A stretch of 35,992 bases of DNA from Alphaproteobacteria bacterium (lineage in GTDB: Bacteria > Pseudomonadota > Alphaproteobacteria > GCA-2731375), in NCBI GenBank assembly GCA_030746635.1, contig JASLMH010000030.1, forward strand, positions 1 through 35,992, read 5' to 3'. Position numbers and translations under genes: made by a program. Of the stretch, positions 8,153-16,318 are shown in pieces. The notes beneath the pieces are model-generated. The model was not told the origin of the DNA and searched no databases. It saw nothing but the letters and a program-made list of their open reading frames with translations. Each line of letters starts with the position of its first letter. The stretch's first letter is position 1.

Positions 8153-9568
8153 TTAAAACGGCCTTCCGAAAGTCGTCAACACCCACATTGCCACGAGAAA
8201 GACACTGATCAGCGACTGGAGGCCCGAGACCACCCTCACCCAGCCGTGCGCCCGGAGTACGTACTCTTGAGGCTGGATCCTGGAGAGCCAGGTGCCGACG
8301 TTGAGGTCCCGCCAGCCGATGTGAAAGGCGGAAAGCATGGAGAAGTAGAGGGCAAAAGCGACGCTGGCGGGCATGCCGGTGGATAGGCGCTCAACTCGAA
8401 TGTCTTCGGCCGCGGTCATCCCCGTTTTTCCGGGTTCCAAACGTTCTCGCGGCCACACTCGGAAGATGCCATGCGGGTCGGAGGTGACGGCCGGCGGCGT
8501 CGCGATCGGGACGGCGTAGACGACCGCCATTACGACCAAAACACCCAGCATGATCAGCAACGCCCGCTCTGGGTAGAGCCCCCATCCGGTGGTCCATTCA
8601 AAGAAGATCAGCCGGAGCCAGCCGCCCAACACGCGTCCCCAAGAACCGCTCTGCCGGGCATGGCGCGCCTTGCCATGCTCGATGGCGAACGTGGCCTGCC
8701 GCTCCAATTCACGCAGCCCTGCCTTCTTGAGCAACTCGCGAATCCGCACAAGGCCGGTTTGTCCACCCGACGGGAACGAAACACCCGCGAGACCCTCGAT
8801 CCCCTCAAGCTCGCCGCTCGGCGGCGGGGATTCGGTTGCGTAGATAGCTCCATCGAGATTGCTGCGCGCCAGGCGAGCGTTTTCGATGTCTACGTCGGTC
8901 AGGTCGGCCTTTCGGAGGTCTGCGCCCCAGAGGTCGGCCTCCTGGAGGTCGGCGCCCAAGAGCGTGGCCCCCCGGAGATTCGCGTCCGACAGGTCGGCTC
9001 CTTTGAGATTGACCCGAAAGAGCATGGCCCCCTGGAGGTTGGCGAGCCCGAGCTCAGCGCCCTGGAGGTTAGCACCCCAGAGGTTGGCCTCCTGAAGGTT
9101 GGCGTTGAAGAGGTGGGCTTCCCGGAGCTTGGCGACATTCAGGGCTGCCTTCTGCAGGTTGGCCCTCCCGAGGTCGGTCCCCTGGAGGTTGGCATGCCCG
9201 AGATCGGCCTGCTGAAGGTCGGCGTCCCCAAGGTCGCCGCCAGCAATGTTGGCGCCTCCGAGATAAGCCCCTCGTAGGTTGGCCTTCGCGAGATCGACCC
9301 CCTTGAGGTTGGCGTGACAAAGGATCGCCAGACCGGGGATGGTCGGATCCGTCCAACCTTCCTGTTCTACCCAGCGGCCATGGTCCGCCAAAATTTTTCT
9401 CAGCTGCTTCGGCTTCGGCTTCCAGCCCAACTTGCAGGGGCATTGATCGGGCTCTCCGTTCCAGTCCGCCCGAACCGGGCAGACCAAGTCCTCCCGCGTG
9501 GCCGCACCTGCCGCGCCTGACGCGGCCACCGCCAGTACCATCGCCACAAGCAGTGCCCTGATGATCAA
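8153..9568 (-). CDS. Exported pentapeptide-repeat protein with C-terminal membrane helices
   Basis: A 471-residue protein with three parts. Residues 1-22 form a signal peptide ending SGAAGA. About residues 80-235 are tandem A(D/N)LxG-type pentapeptides (such as ANLQGAELGLANLQGAML), predicting a right-handed quadrilateral beta-helix of about seven coils. The C-terminal third has a hydrophobic segment ALLIMLGVLVVMAVVYAV, then FALYFSMLSAFHIGW and the terminal helix GLQSLISVFLVAMWVLTTF. This tail resembles the membrane part of other bacterial pentapeptide proteins, some with a pore-like pattern. Function unknown; nothing marks it as a gyrase-protecting Qnr type. The start is TTG at 9568 with GGAGGGG upstream; no ATG gives a complete signal peptide. 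Confidence 0.8.
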   Translation of the reverse strand: MIIRALLVAMVLAVAASGAAGAATREDLVCPVRADWNGEPDQCPCKLGWKPKPKQLRKILADHGRWVEQEGWTDPTIPGLAILCHANLKGVDLAKANLRGAYLGGANIAGGDLGDADLQQADLGHANLQGTDLGRANLQKAALNVAKLREAHLFNANLQEANLWGANLQGAELGLANLQGAMLFRVNLKGADLSDANLRGATLLGADLQEADLWGADLRKADLTDVDIENARLARSNLDGAIYATESPPPSGELEGIEGLAGVSFPSGGQTGLVRIRELLKKAGLRELERQATFAIEHGKARHARQSGSWGRVLGGWLRLIFFEWTTGWGLYPERALLIMLGVLVVMAVVYAVPIATPPAVTSDPHGIFRVWPRERLEPGKTGMTAAEDIRVERLSTGMPASVAFALYFSMLSAFHIGWRDLNVGTWLSRIQPQEYVLRAHGWVRVVSGLQSLISVFLVAMWVLTTFGRPF

Positions 9569-9731
9569 CGACGGCCCCTCCAGTATCTCAGCTGCCAGGT
9601 GATCGTTGGATACTAAATAAGGGGAGAAACAGTTGGCTAGCTGGTTTGTCTCAATTTCCCCATCACGAATTCAATTCTTTCCGGGCAAGGTCGGCCACGA
9701 AGGATGCAACCGCCATCGCTAGTACCTATTC

Positions 9732-10856
9732 ATGTCGTGCAGTAGCATGGCGATGGGTTGGCGGGGCAGGGATGTGACGCAAGCGGTTGAACGGAAGCTG
9801 ACGACGATCTTCTCGGCCGACGTGAACGGCTTCAGCCGCCTCATGGACGCCGACGAGGTGGCGACGCTCGACACCTTGCGGGACTATCGCGCCACCATGA
9901 CCGGCTTCATCGACCGGCACCGCGGCCGGGTCGTGAACACCGCCGGCGACGGTCTGTTGGCCGAATTCGGCAGCGTCGTCGAAGCGGTCCAATGCGCCGC
10001 CGAAATCCAGACCGAGCTGCAAGCGCGCAACCTCTCGATTCCGGACGAGCGGCGCATGGAGTTCCGCATCGGCATCAACCTCGGCGACGTGATGGTCGAG
10101 GGCGACGACATCTTCGGCGAAGGCGTGAACGTGGCGGCGAGATTGCAGGAGCTGGCGACGCCCGGCGGCATCTCCGTCGCCGGCACGGTGTTCGATCAGG
10201 TCAGGAACAAGCTGACCCTGGGCTACGTCTTCGAGGGTGAAAGATCGGTCAAGAACATCACGGAGCCGGTACCGGTCTATCGGGTGGAACTGGAACCCGG
10301 CGCCGCGACGGATGCCGAGGCGGCCCGACCGCGACGGCAAGCCAACCGACAAGACGACGGTCGTCAAGCGCAAGAGCGATTGAAATTCTACCGCTTTGCC
10401 GCCGGCGGCGGCGTGATCGTCGCCTTTCTGTTCCTCATCGACCTACTCGACGAGTCGGGCAACTGGTGGTTCCAATGGCCGGCCGTGGTGGTCGGCTTCT
10501 TCGTCGCCATCAGGAGTCTCAAGCTGATCGGCGCCGGGCACGGCGCCGGATCGGGCTGGCGTCATGGCCCGACCAGCCGACGGGGAGATATCCCGGGCGA
10601 TGCCGTATTCGCGGAAGACACCACATTCCGCGGCCGGATCGGCGGAAACGCGACGGTGAAGCCGGGCGTGAAGCTTGTCTTGCGGGGCAAGATCCAAGGC
10701 GATCTGATCATCGAACGCGATGCCGTGGTCGAACTCCGCGGCCTAATCGTCGGCGACGTCCGCAACCGCGGCGGCCATCTGGAGCATCGCGGCCGACTGA
10801 AGGGCTCGGAACTGCACGAAGATGTCGGAACGGCCGACCAGGTCGGCCAGCGCTGA
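9732..10856 (+). CDS. Class III nucleotidyl cyclase fused to 2TM domain and bactofilin-like tail
   Basis: A 374-residue fusion. Residues 20-185 are a class III adenylate/guanylate cyclase domain. Metal-binding aspartates are Asp30 in FSADVNGFSRLM and Asp73 in NTAGDGLLAEF; Asn133 and Arg137 in GVNVAARLQ fit the transition-state pair. Residues 216-267 are two membrane helices around a short loop, FYRFAAGGGVIVAFLFLIDL then NWWFQWPAVVVGFFVAI, the pattern of the 2TM domain. Residues 286-358 are short repeats such as RGKIQGDLIIERDAVVELRG, like a bactofilin or similar beta-helix. The cyclase should face the cytoplasm and make cAMP or cGMP. The start is uncertain: ATG 9732, 9747 and 9753 and GTG 9774 are in frame and none has a strong ribosome-binding site. 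Confidence 0.82.
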   Translation: MSCSSMAMGWRGRDVTQAVERKLTTIFSADVNGFSRLMDADEVATLDTLRDYRATMTGFIDRHRGRVVNTAGDGLLAEFGSVVEAVQCAAEIQTELQARNLSIPDERRMEFRIGINLGDVMVEGDDIFGEGVNVAARLQELATPGGISVAGTVFDQVRNKLTLGYVFEGERSVKNITEPVPVYRVELEPGAATDAEAARPRRQANRQDDGRQAQERLKFYRFAAGGGVIVAFLFLIDLLDESGNWWFQWPAVVVGFFVAIRSLKLIGAGHGAGSGWRHGPTSRRGDIPGDAVFAEDTTFRGRIGGNATVKPGVKLVLRGKIQGDLIIERDAVVELRGLIVGDVRNRGGHLEHRGRLKGSELHEDVGTADQVGQR

Positions 10857-11162
10857 TCGCCAACGGAACGGGAGCCCGCCGTACCAGCCGGCGCAACGGC
10901 AGGCGGCAGGCCCTTGATGCCGACCGGCAAATCGAACAGGCCCCCGGCTAGCTGCCATCATGTCCACACTGGTCTGGTTTCCGTCATGGCAAGGGCATCG
11001 GTTGGATGGCCGAGCGTAGTCTTTACCGGAAATCACGCCGGCCTTCTAATCAGGCTCTTTCTTGGCGCCGCTCATACGATTGGGAGGCCAAATCGGAAGC
11101 TGTTGCCCTGGCCTCCAACGCTTTCCAGATGTAGCGCGGTACGATGCATCGTCGCCAATTGT
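10857..11162. other. 306-bp gap between cyclase and PAS gene
   Basis: The left third contains a minus-strand relic of an SMP-30 gene end (listed separately). From 10955 to 11162 I see no convincing reading frame, RNA or repeat. Both flanking genes point toward the gap, so terminators are expected, but no clear hairpin with a T-run was found. Confidence 0.5.
10890..10954 (-). pseudogene. Relic of the 3' end of an SMP-30/gluconolactonase gene
   Basis: Read on the minus strand this gives LAGGLFDLPVGIKGLPP, nearly identical to the C-terminal LAGGLFEVPVGIKGLPP of the intact SMP-30 protein at 13465-14355. At DNA level about 41 of 47 bases match around 10907-10953. The frame is closed just upstream by a TGA, and no further SMP-30 sequence is recognisable on either side. 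It is most simply the decayed tail of a duplicated or lost lactonase gene. Confidence 0.6.
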
Positions 11163-11642
11163 TCAGCCCTGGGCGACCTCTTGGCGGAGATTGACGCTGA
11201 TTAGGCGGTCCACGGTCTCGCCATCGTCGGCCAATGGCAGGATCAATCCGGCCACGCGCACATGCTTGCGATCTTGGATCATCGAATGGCCGTAGAAGCC
11301 AAGGGGCTGTTTCTCCCGCACGACGCGGTTGACGCCTTGGATGAAATAGGCTTGCTGTTCATCTGCCGGGAACGCCTCTTCGAACCACAAACCGGTCAGT
11401 TCGCGCCCGGCCCGCTCCACCAGACCGGTGCCGAACAGGCGAAATTTGAAGCGGTAATCCGCGCCGCTGGGCACCACATCCAGGATCAGCATCCATGGCA
11501 GGATGTTCGGGATTTTGGCGGGCTCCAAATCCTTGCGGCCGGGCAATCGCCCCTCCTGGCAAAGCCCCTGCCAATAGAGCAACATCTCTCTCAGCAAAGG
11601 CATCAGAGGGTGGCGTTCGAAATCGCCAAATAACTCTGCCAT
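11163..11642 (-). CDS. PAS-domain protein (PAS_5 type)
   Basis: A 159-residue protein resembling the PAS_5 family (PF07310), stand-alone PAS-like proteins common in Alphaproteobacteria. The N-terminal helix LLREMLLYWQGLCQEGRLPGRKDLEPAKIPNIL is followed by the PAS core: LILDVVPSGADYRFKFRLFG, GTGLVERAGRELTG and a C-terminal strand pair ending RLISVNLR. The family motif with Asp/Pro near PAKIPNILPWMLILDV is clear. No effector domain is attached, so it may bind a ligand or protein partner; function unknown. The start ATG at 11642 has only a weak ribosome-binding site. It is transcribed toward the cyclase gene. Confidence 0.7.
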   Translation of the reverse strand: MAELFGDFERHPLMPLLREMLLYWQGLCQEGRLPGRKDLEPAKIPNILPWMLILDVVPSGADYRFKFRLFGTGLVERAGRELTGLWFEEAFPADEQQAYFIQGVNRVVREKQPLGFYGHSMIQDRKHVRVAGLILPLADDGETVDRLISVNLRQEVAQG

Positions 11643-11955
11643 AGTCGGATGTTAGGTCAGAATACGTTGTTTTGAAATCTCCCGATTAGCCTTCAAATTC
11701 TTGATCATGCCAACTGCATGAACGAACGTGGCTCAGGATCAATAGCGTCGAAAGCTGAATTCGCCGTGATCGTCGGCGTTTGGTAGCCCCGACGCATCGG
11801 CCACTTTGTGTCGCCTTCCGGCATCGTCCGGGGCATTGTAACGGGCCGTCGTCCGCCGCTGCCGTGGTCGGCCGTCGGCATCCCTTGCCCGTCCATCTCG
11901 AGGCCGAACGATCATCGCCGCCTTCTCCATACGCCAATGGCTGATCCTGCTGACG
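11643..11955. other. 313-bp gap; divergent promoter space and unclear MFS start
   Basis: This region lies between the divergent PAS and MFS genes. The MFS frame stays open back to a TAA at 11839, so part of the gap (from about 11842) may be coding. On the minus strand, 11705-11896 is an open frame of 63 codons beginning MDGQGMPTADHGSGG, without a good ribosome-binding site and without recognised homology. I treat it as unproven. No promoter could be assigned with confidence. Confidence 0.4.
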
Positions 11956-13416
11956 GTGCAGTTCGCCACCATGCTGTTCGGCGCCTCGGTCACCAGCGTG
12001 ACGGTGATCCTGCCGCAGATGAAGGGTGCCCTGTCGGCCACCCAGGACCAGGTCGCCTGGGTCATCACCTTCAACCTGGTGGCCACCGCGATCGCCACGC
12101 CGCTGACCGGCTGGCTGGCATCGAAATTCGGCTGGCGCAACCTGATGGTCGGCGCGATTGCCGGCTTCGCCACCATGTCCGCCTTGTGCGGCACCGTGAC
12201 CTCGCTGGAACCCCTGCTCGGCCTGCGCGTCTTCCAGGGCCTGCTCGGGGCGCCGATCTTCCCTCTCGGCCAGGCCATTCTGCTGGCCAGCTTCTCGCGC
12301 GCCCAGCACCCCTTCATCGTGATGGCGTGGGGCGTCGGCGGGGTCATGGGGCCGATCCTGGGGCCGACCCTGGGCGGCCTGATCGCCGAGCTTTTCAACT
12401 GGCGCTGGGCCTTCTACCTGATTCTGCCGCTGGGCCTGGCCTGCATGCTGCTCGCCTTCATCGCCCTGCCAAACCGGGAGAAAGCCACCGCCCGCCGGTT
12501 CGACGGCCTGGGTTTCGTGTTCATCGCCGTCGCCATCGGCGCCACCCAGCTATTTTTCGACCGCGGCCAGCGGCTCGATTGGTTCGAGTCGCCCGAGATC
12601 ATCGTCGAGGCGGCACTGGCGGGATCGTTCTTCTATCTGTTCGTGGTGCATATCCTGACCAGCGAGCACGCCCTGTTCGAACCGGCCACATTCAGGGACT
12701 GGAACTTCAGCCTGGGCATTACCTTCGCCCTGATCATGGGCATGCTGCAGTACACCCCGATGGTTCTGTTCCCGCCCCTGTTGCAGGAACTGCGCGGCTA
12801 TCCGGACTCCGTCGTCGGTTACCTGATCGCCGCCCGCGGCATGGGCAATTTCCTGAGCTTCTTCATTGTCGTTCAATTCACCCGGCGGAGCCCGAAGCTG
12901 TGCCTATTCACCGGCCTGGCATTACAGGCGGCGGCCGGCATCTGGATGGCCTCGTTCGACCTCAACCTGAGCCGGGCGGATGTGTTCTGGTCCAATTTGC
13001 TGCACGGCTTCGGCTTCGGCTTGGCCTACACGCCAATGGCGGTGCTGACCTTCTCGACCCTGCCGCTGCGCCGGCTGACCCAGGGCAACGCGATCTTCAG
13101 CCTGCTGCGCATGCTCGGCAGCAGCATCTTCATCTCGATCACGCTGCTGGTCTATTTCGACAGCGCGGCGGAGGCCGGCGCCAACCTGTCGAGCCTGGTC
13201 AGCGCCTTCGACCTGACCAACCTGAGCGTCTGGATCGCCACCTTCGGCGAGCCGGGCGGACAAGGCTTGCAGCTGCAGTTGAGTAGCGAAATACATCGCC
13301 AGGCCGCCATGGTCGGCTACGTCAACGCCTTTTATCTGCTGGCCCTGGCCGCCGCCGTTGCCGCCCCCCTGGCCTTCGCCTTCGCGACCCGACGGCCGGT
13401 CGAGGGCACCACCTGA
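11956..13416 (+). CDS. DHA2-type MFS drug/proton antiporter, start uncertain
   Basis: A major facilitator permease of the EmrB/QacA (DHA2, 14-helix) group, 486 residues from the first usual start codon, GTG 11956. Helix 1 reads FATMLFGASVTSVTVILPQM; helix 2 has the typical QVAWVITFNLVATAIATPLTGWLA; motif C, characteristic of antiporters, is GVGGVMGPILGPTLGG. The end is at TGA 13414. GTG 11956 lies inside the predicted first helix (the open frame before it reads RQWLILLTV) and has no ribosome-binding site. The true start is probably upstream, around 11911, where only ATC codons occur, or the start codon has been lost. It would expel drugs or metabolites; no adaptor protein is adjacent. Confidence 0.8.
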   Translation: MQFATMLFGASVTSVTVILPQMKGALSATQDQVAWVITFNLVATAIATPLTGWLASKFGWRNLMVGAIAGFATMSALCGTVTSLEPLLGLRVFQGLLGAPIFPLGQAILLASFSRAQHPFIVMAWGVGGVMGPILGPTLGGLIAELFNWRWAFYLILPLGLACMLLAFIALPNREKATARRFDGLGFVFIAVAIGATQLFFDRGQRLDWFESPEIIVEAALAGSFFYLFVVHILTSEHALFEPATFRDWNFSLGITFALIMGMLQYTPMVLFPPLLQELRGYPDSVVGYLIAARGMGNFLSFFIVVQFTRRSPKLCLFTGLALQAAAGIWMASFDLNLSRADVFWSNLLHGFGFGLAYTPMAVLTFSTLPLRRLTQGNAIFSLLRMLGSSIFISITLLVYFDSAAEAGANLSSLVSAFDLTNLSVWIATFGEPGGQGLQLQLSSEIHRQAAMVGYVNAFYLLALAAAVAAPLAFAFATRRPVEGTT

Positions 13417-13464
13417 GGGCCCGGGCGAAAGCGGCGAAAGCGTCGGATCGTGGCCCACACCGCC

Positions 13465-14355
13465 TCAACCGGCATAGCGGCCGGGCGGCAGGCCCTTTAT
13501 GCCGACCGGCACCTCGAACAGACCGCCGGCCAGCGGCTGATCCCGCAGGGCCGCCTCGCCGAGTCCGATCGCCGCCGTGGTGATGTAGAGGGTTTCCAGG
13601 TCGGATCCGCCGAAGGCGCAGGAGGTGACCTGGCTCACCGGCAGCGGCAGGATGCGCTCCAGGCTGCCGTCGGGGCGGTAGCGGCTGAGCCGCCAGCCGC
13701 CCCAATGAGCCACCCAAAGGTGGCCCTCGGCATCGACGGTCATGCCGTCGGGGTAGCCGGCCTCGGCGGGAATGGTGACGAATGGCCGTTTGTTGTCGAG
13801 CTCGCCGTCGGGCGATAGATCGAAGGCATGGATGGTGCGGGCGAAGGTGTCGGTGTGGTAGAGCCTCCCCCCGTCGGGGCTGAAGGCCGGGCCGTTGGTG
13901 ACCACGTAGCCGTCATCCAGTTCCCGCCAGCTGCGGTCGGCATCGAGGCGGTAGAGGCGGCCGGTCGGCGCCACTTCGTTGTCGTCCATGCTGCCGAACC
14001 AGAGCCGCCCGGCCGCATCCGCCTTGCCATCGTTCAAGCGGTTGTCGGGCAAGTCGGTTTCCGGGCCGCCGAAGGGCTCGATGCGCCCGCCGTCGAGATC
14101 GATCAGGGCCAGGCCACTTTTCAGGCCGCCGATGAAACCGCCGCCACGGCGCGGACACAGAAAACCGATGCGTTCCGGCATCGGCCAGCTTTGGCGCGCG
14201 CCCGTCGCGGGCACCACCCGGTGCACCGCCGGCGCCTTGATGTCGAGCCAATAGAGGGCGCCTTCCTCGGCCAGCCACAGCGGCCCCTCGCCCAGCACCG
14301 CGCCGGCCTCCCACAGGCAGCGGGCCGGCGCTGGGCCGGCCGCCGGCGGCGTCAC
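13465..14355 (-). CDS. SMP-30/gluconolactonase family lactonase
   Basis: A 296-residue six-bladed beta-propeller lactonase of the SMP-30/gluconolactonase/LRE family, which opens sugar-derived lactones to aldonic acids using a divalent metal. The metal ligands are in place: Glu23 in LGEGPLW, Asn154 in TNGPAFSPDG and Asp203 in YPDGMTVD. NRLNDGKADAAGRLWFGSMD (105-124) carries the conserved Asn/Asp substrate contacts. The start is GTG 14355, overlapping the SDR stop codon in GTGA, so it is translationally coupled to the dehydrogenase. Dehydrogenase then lactonase is the classic order of oxidative sugar catabolism: sugar to lactone to aldonate. Which sugar is not shown. Confidence 0.9.
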   Translation of the reverse strand: MTPPAAGPAPARCLWEAGAVLGEGPLWLAEEGALYWLDIKAPAVHRVVPATGARQSWPMPERIGFLCPRRGGGFIGGLKSGLALIDLDGGRIEPFGGPETDLPDNRLNDGKADAAGRLWFGSMDDNEVAPTGRLYRLDADRSWRELDDGYVVTNGPAFSPDGGRLYHTDTFARTIHAFDLSPDGELDNKRPFVTIPAEAGYPDGMTVDAEGHLWVAHWGGWRLSRYRPDGSLERILPLPVSQVTSCAFGGSDLETLYITTAAIGLGEAALRDQPLAGGLFEVPVGIKGLPPGRYAG

Positions 14356-15119
14356 GCCCAGCCCCCGTCGACCAGATAATTCTGGCTGCTGCAGGCGGCG
14401 CTGTCGTCGGCGGCCAGGAACAGCACCATGCGGGCGATGTCCTCGGGCTGCACCTTGATCGGCAGGCTCTGGTGGCGCATCAGGTCGGCCTCGAGTTCCG
14501 GCGTCATCCAGAGCTCCTGCTGCCGCTCGGTCCAGGTGTGGCCGGGCACCACCGAATTGACCCGGATGTTGTGCGGCCCGAGGTCCCGGGCCAGGGAGCG
14601 GGTCAGGCCGGCGACCGCCGCCTTGGCCGTGGTGTAAGCCGGCATGCCGCCGATGCCGAGCATCCAGGAGACCGAGCCAAGATTGACGATACTGCCGCCG
14701 CCGGCCGCGGCCATGCCCCGGTAGACCGCCTGGGCGGCGAAGAACTGGTGGCGCAGGTTCACCGCCATGCGGTCGTCCCAATAATCCGGCGTGACGTCGT
14801 CGATCTGGTGCCGGTCGTCATTGGCGGCATTGTTGACCAGGACGCGGATCGAGCCTAGTTGCTCGACGGCGGTGGTAATGGCCAGCCGCAATTGGCCGAT
14901 GTCGCGCAGATCGCAGTGTTGAAACAACGGCCGCGGCCCGTCCTCTGCGCCGATCTCCTCGCATAGCGCCTGGCTGGTCGCCGTATCGATGTCGACGAAG
15001 GCGACCCGGGCACCCTGGGCGCAGAAGGCCCGCACGATGGCGGCGCCAATGCCGGAGCCGCCGCCGCTGACGAATACCACCCGGTCCCGCAAACTTGGAT
15101 AGCTGGCTGTCTCGACCAT
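14352..15119 (-). CDS. Short-chain dehydrogenase, probably sugar 1-dehydrogenase
   Basis: A 255-residue classical SDR. The NAD(P)-binding motif is SGGGSGIG (residues 18-25), followed by Asp43 in FVDID, which favours NAD. NNAA is at 97-100, Asn121 in VNLRHQ, and the catalytic Ser149, Tyr162 and Lys166 in GSVSWMLGIGGMPAYTTAK. It ends in the usual YLVDGGWA. Genomic pairing with a lactonase suggests oxidation of an aldose or sugar acid to its lactone; that is inference. I chose ATG 15119, with GGAG six bases upstream, over ATG 15125, where the same GGAG touches the start codon. It is first gene of a minus-strand pair starting from the AT-rich divergent promoter. Confidence 0.9.
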   Translation of the reverse strand: MVETASYPSLRDRVVFVSGGGSGIGAAIVRAFCAQGARVAFVDIDTATSQALCEEIGAEDGPRPLFQHCDLRDIGQLRLAITTAVEQLGSIRVLVNNAANDDRHQIDDVTPDYWDDRMAVNLRHQFFAAQAVYRGMAAAGGGSIVNLGSVSWMLGIGGMPAYTTAKAAVAGLTRSLARDLGPHNIRVNSVVPGHTWTERQQELWMTPELEADLMRHQSLPIKVQPEDIARMVLFLAADDSAACSSQNYLVDGGWA

Positions 15120-15251
15120 CTGCATCTCCTGCAAAGGCTATCGCCGGTTTTGATCATATTTAATTTAATATAAAATACGATTTTTTAGTGACAGGCAAGA
15201 CAAAAAATAGTATTAAAAAAGCTCAAAAACCCCTGCCCATGGGAGGCCGCA
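15120..15251. promoter_or_regulatory. AT-rich divergent promoter with putative GntR operator
   Basis: An unusually AT-rich 132-bp gap separates the SDR and isomerase genes. GACAAAAAATAGTATT at 15199-15214 recurs in opposite orientation at 18390-18405 before the GntR gene, with 15 of 16 positions identical; the core AATAGTATT is nearly palindromic. A looser relative, AATACGATTTTTTAGTGAC, lies at 15174-15192. TATAAA-like -10 candidates occur near 15169-15176. I infer binding by the nearby GntR protein. Confidence 0.5.
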
Positions 15252-16307
15252 ATGAAAACCATCAAGGGACCCGCACTGTTTCTGGCGCAGTTTGCCGGTG
15301 ATGAGGCGCCGTTCAACAGCCTCGAGGCGATCGCCGATTGGGCCGCCTCGTGCGGCTATGTCGGGGTCCAGATACCGTCCTGGGACGACCGCCTGTTCGA
15401 CCTGGAAAAGGCGGCGGAAAGCAAGGCCTATTGCGACGAGGTCAAGGGCGTGCTGGCCGACCGGGGGCTGGTCCTGACCGAGCTGTCGACCCATCTGCAG
15501 GGCCAACTGGTGGCCGTGCACCCGGCCTATGACGAGGCCTTCGACGGCTTCGCGGCCGAGCGCGTGCGTGGCAACCCGGCGGCCCGCCAGGATTGGGCGG
15601 TGAACCAGATGCTGGCGGCGGCCAAGGCGTCGCAAAACCTGGGCCTGAGCGATCACGCCACCTTCTCCGGCGCCCTGGTCTGGCCGTTCGTCTATCCCTG
15701 GCCGCAGCGACCGGCCGGCCTGGTGGAGACCGGTTTCGACGAGCTGGCCCGGCGCTGGCGGCCGATCCTGGATGCCTTCGACGCGGCCGGCGTCAACGTC
15801 TGCTATGAAATCCATCCCGGCGAGGACCTCCACGACGGCGTCAGCTTCGAGATGTTCCTGGAGCGGCTCGATGGACATCCGCGCTGCAACATCCTGTACG
15901 ACCCCAGCCATTTCCAATTGCAGCAACTCGACTATCTGGCGTTCATCGACATCTACCATGAGCGGATCAAGATGTTCCACGTCAAGGACGCCGAGTTCAA
16001 CCCGAGCGGCCGGCAGGGCGTCTATGGCGGCTTCCAGCCCTGGGTCGAGCGGGCCGGGCGGTTCCGTTCGCTGGGCGACGGCCAGGTCGATTTCACCGGC
16101 ATCTTCGCCAAGCTGTCGGCCCGCGATTTCGACGGCTGGGCCGTGGTCGAATGGGAATGCTGCCTGAAGCACCCCGAGGACGGCGCCCGGGAAGGCGCCG
16201 AGTTCGTCCACCGCCAGATCATCCGGGTGACGGAAAAGGCCTTCGACGACTTCGCCGACGGCGGCACCGATATCGCCGCCAACCGCCGCATGCTGGGCAT
16301 CGCCTGA
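15252..16307 (+). CDS. Sugar phosphate isomerase/epimerase-like TIM-barrel protein
   Basis: A 351-residue xylose-isomerase-like TIM barrel (AP endonuclease 2 superfamily). Likely metal ligands are Glu186 in VCYEIHPGEDLHDG, Asp217 and His220 in LYDPSHFQLQQ, His243 in MFHVKDAEF and Glu300 in AVVEWECC. FSLEAIA-like N-terminal elements and GYVGVQIPSWD (36-46) fit the first strands. Relatives isomerise or epimerise keto-sugars, inosose or sugar acids. ATG 15252 follows GGAGG at five bases. The next gene, a Gfo/Idh/MocA dehydrogenase, begins 11 bases later. This pairing is common in inositol- and sugar-oxidation loci, where the dehydrogenase makes a keto-sugar and the barrel protein processes it. 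Confidence 0.87.
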   Translation: MKTIKGPALFLAQFAGDEAPFNSLEAIADWAASCGYVGVQIPSWDDRLFDLEKAAESKAYCDEVKGVLADRGLVLTELSTHLQGQLVAVHPAYDEAFDGFAAERVRGNPAARQDWAVNQMLAAAKASQNLGLSDHATFSGALVWPFVYPWPQRPAGLVETGFDELARRWRPILDAFDAAGVNVCYEIHPGEDLHDGVSFEMFLERLDGHPRCNILYDPSHFQLQQLDYLAFIDIYHERIKMFHVKDAEFNPSGRQGVYGGFQPWVERAGRFRSLGDGQVDFTGIFAKLSARDFDGWAVVEWECCLKHPEDGAREGAEFVHRQIIRVTEKAFDDFADGGTDIAANRRMLGIA

Positions 16308-16318
16308 GGGAGGCCGTC

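Noticed and set aside
8471-9277. Repetitive protein-like frame antisense to the pentapeptide gene
   Set aside because: Its repeats (such as EVGLLKVG) are the reverse reading of the pentapeptide codons; the sense strand has a signal peptide and the known fold.
8880-9310. Tandem DNA repeat resembling a CRISPR or satellite array
   Set aside because: The 15-base periodicity is explained by pentapeptide codons; there are no constant repeats with unique spacers.
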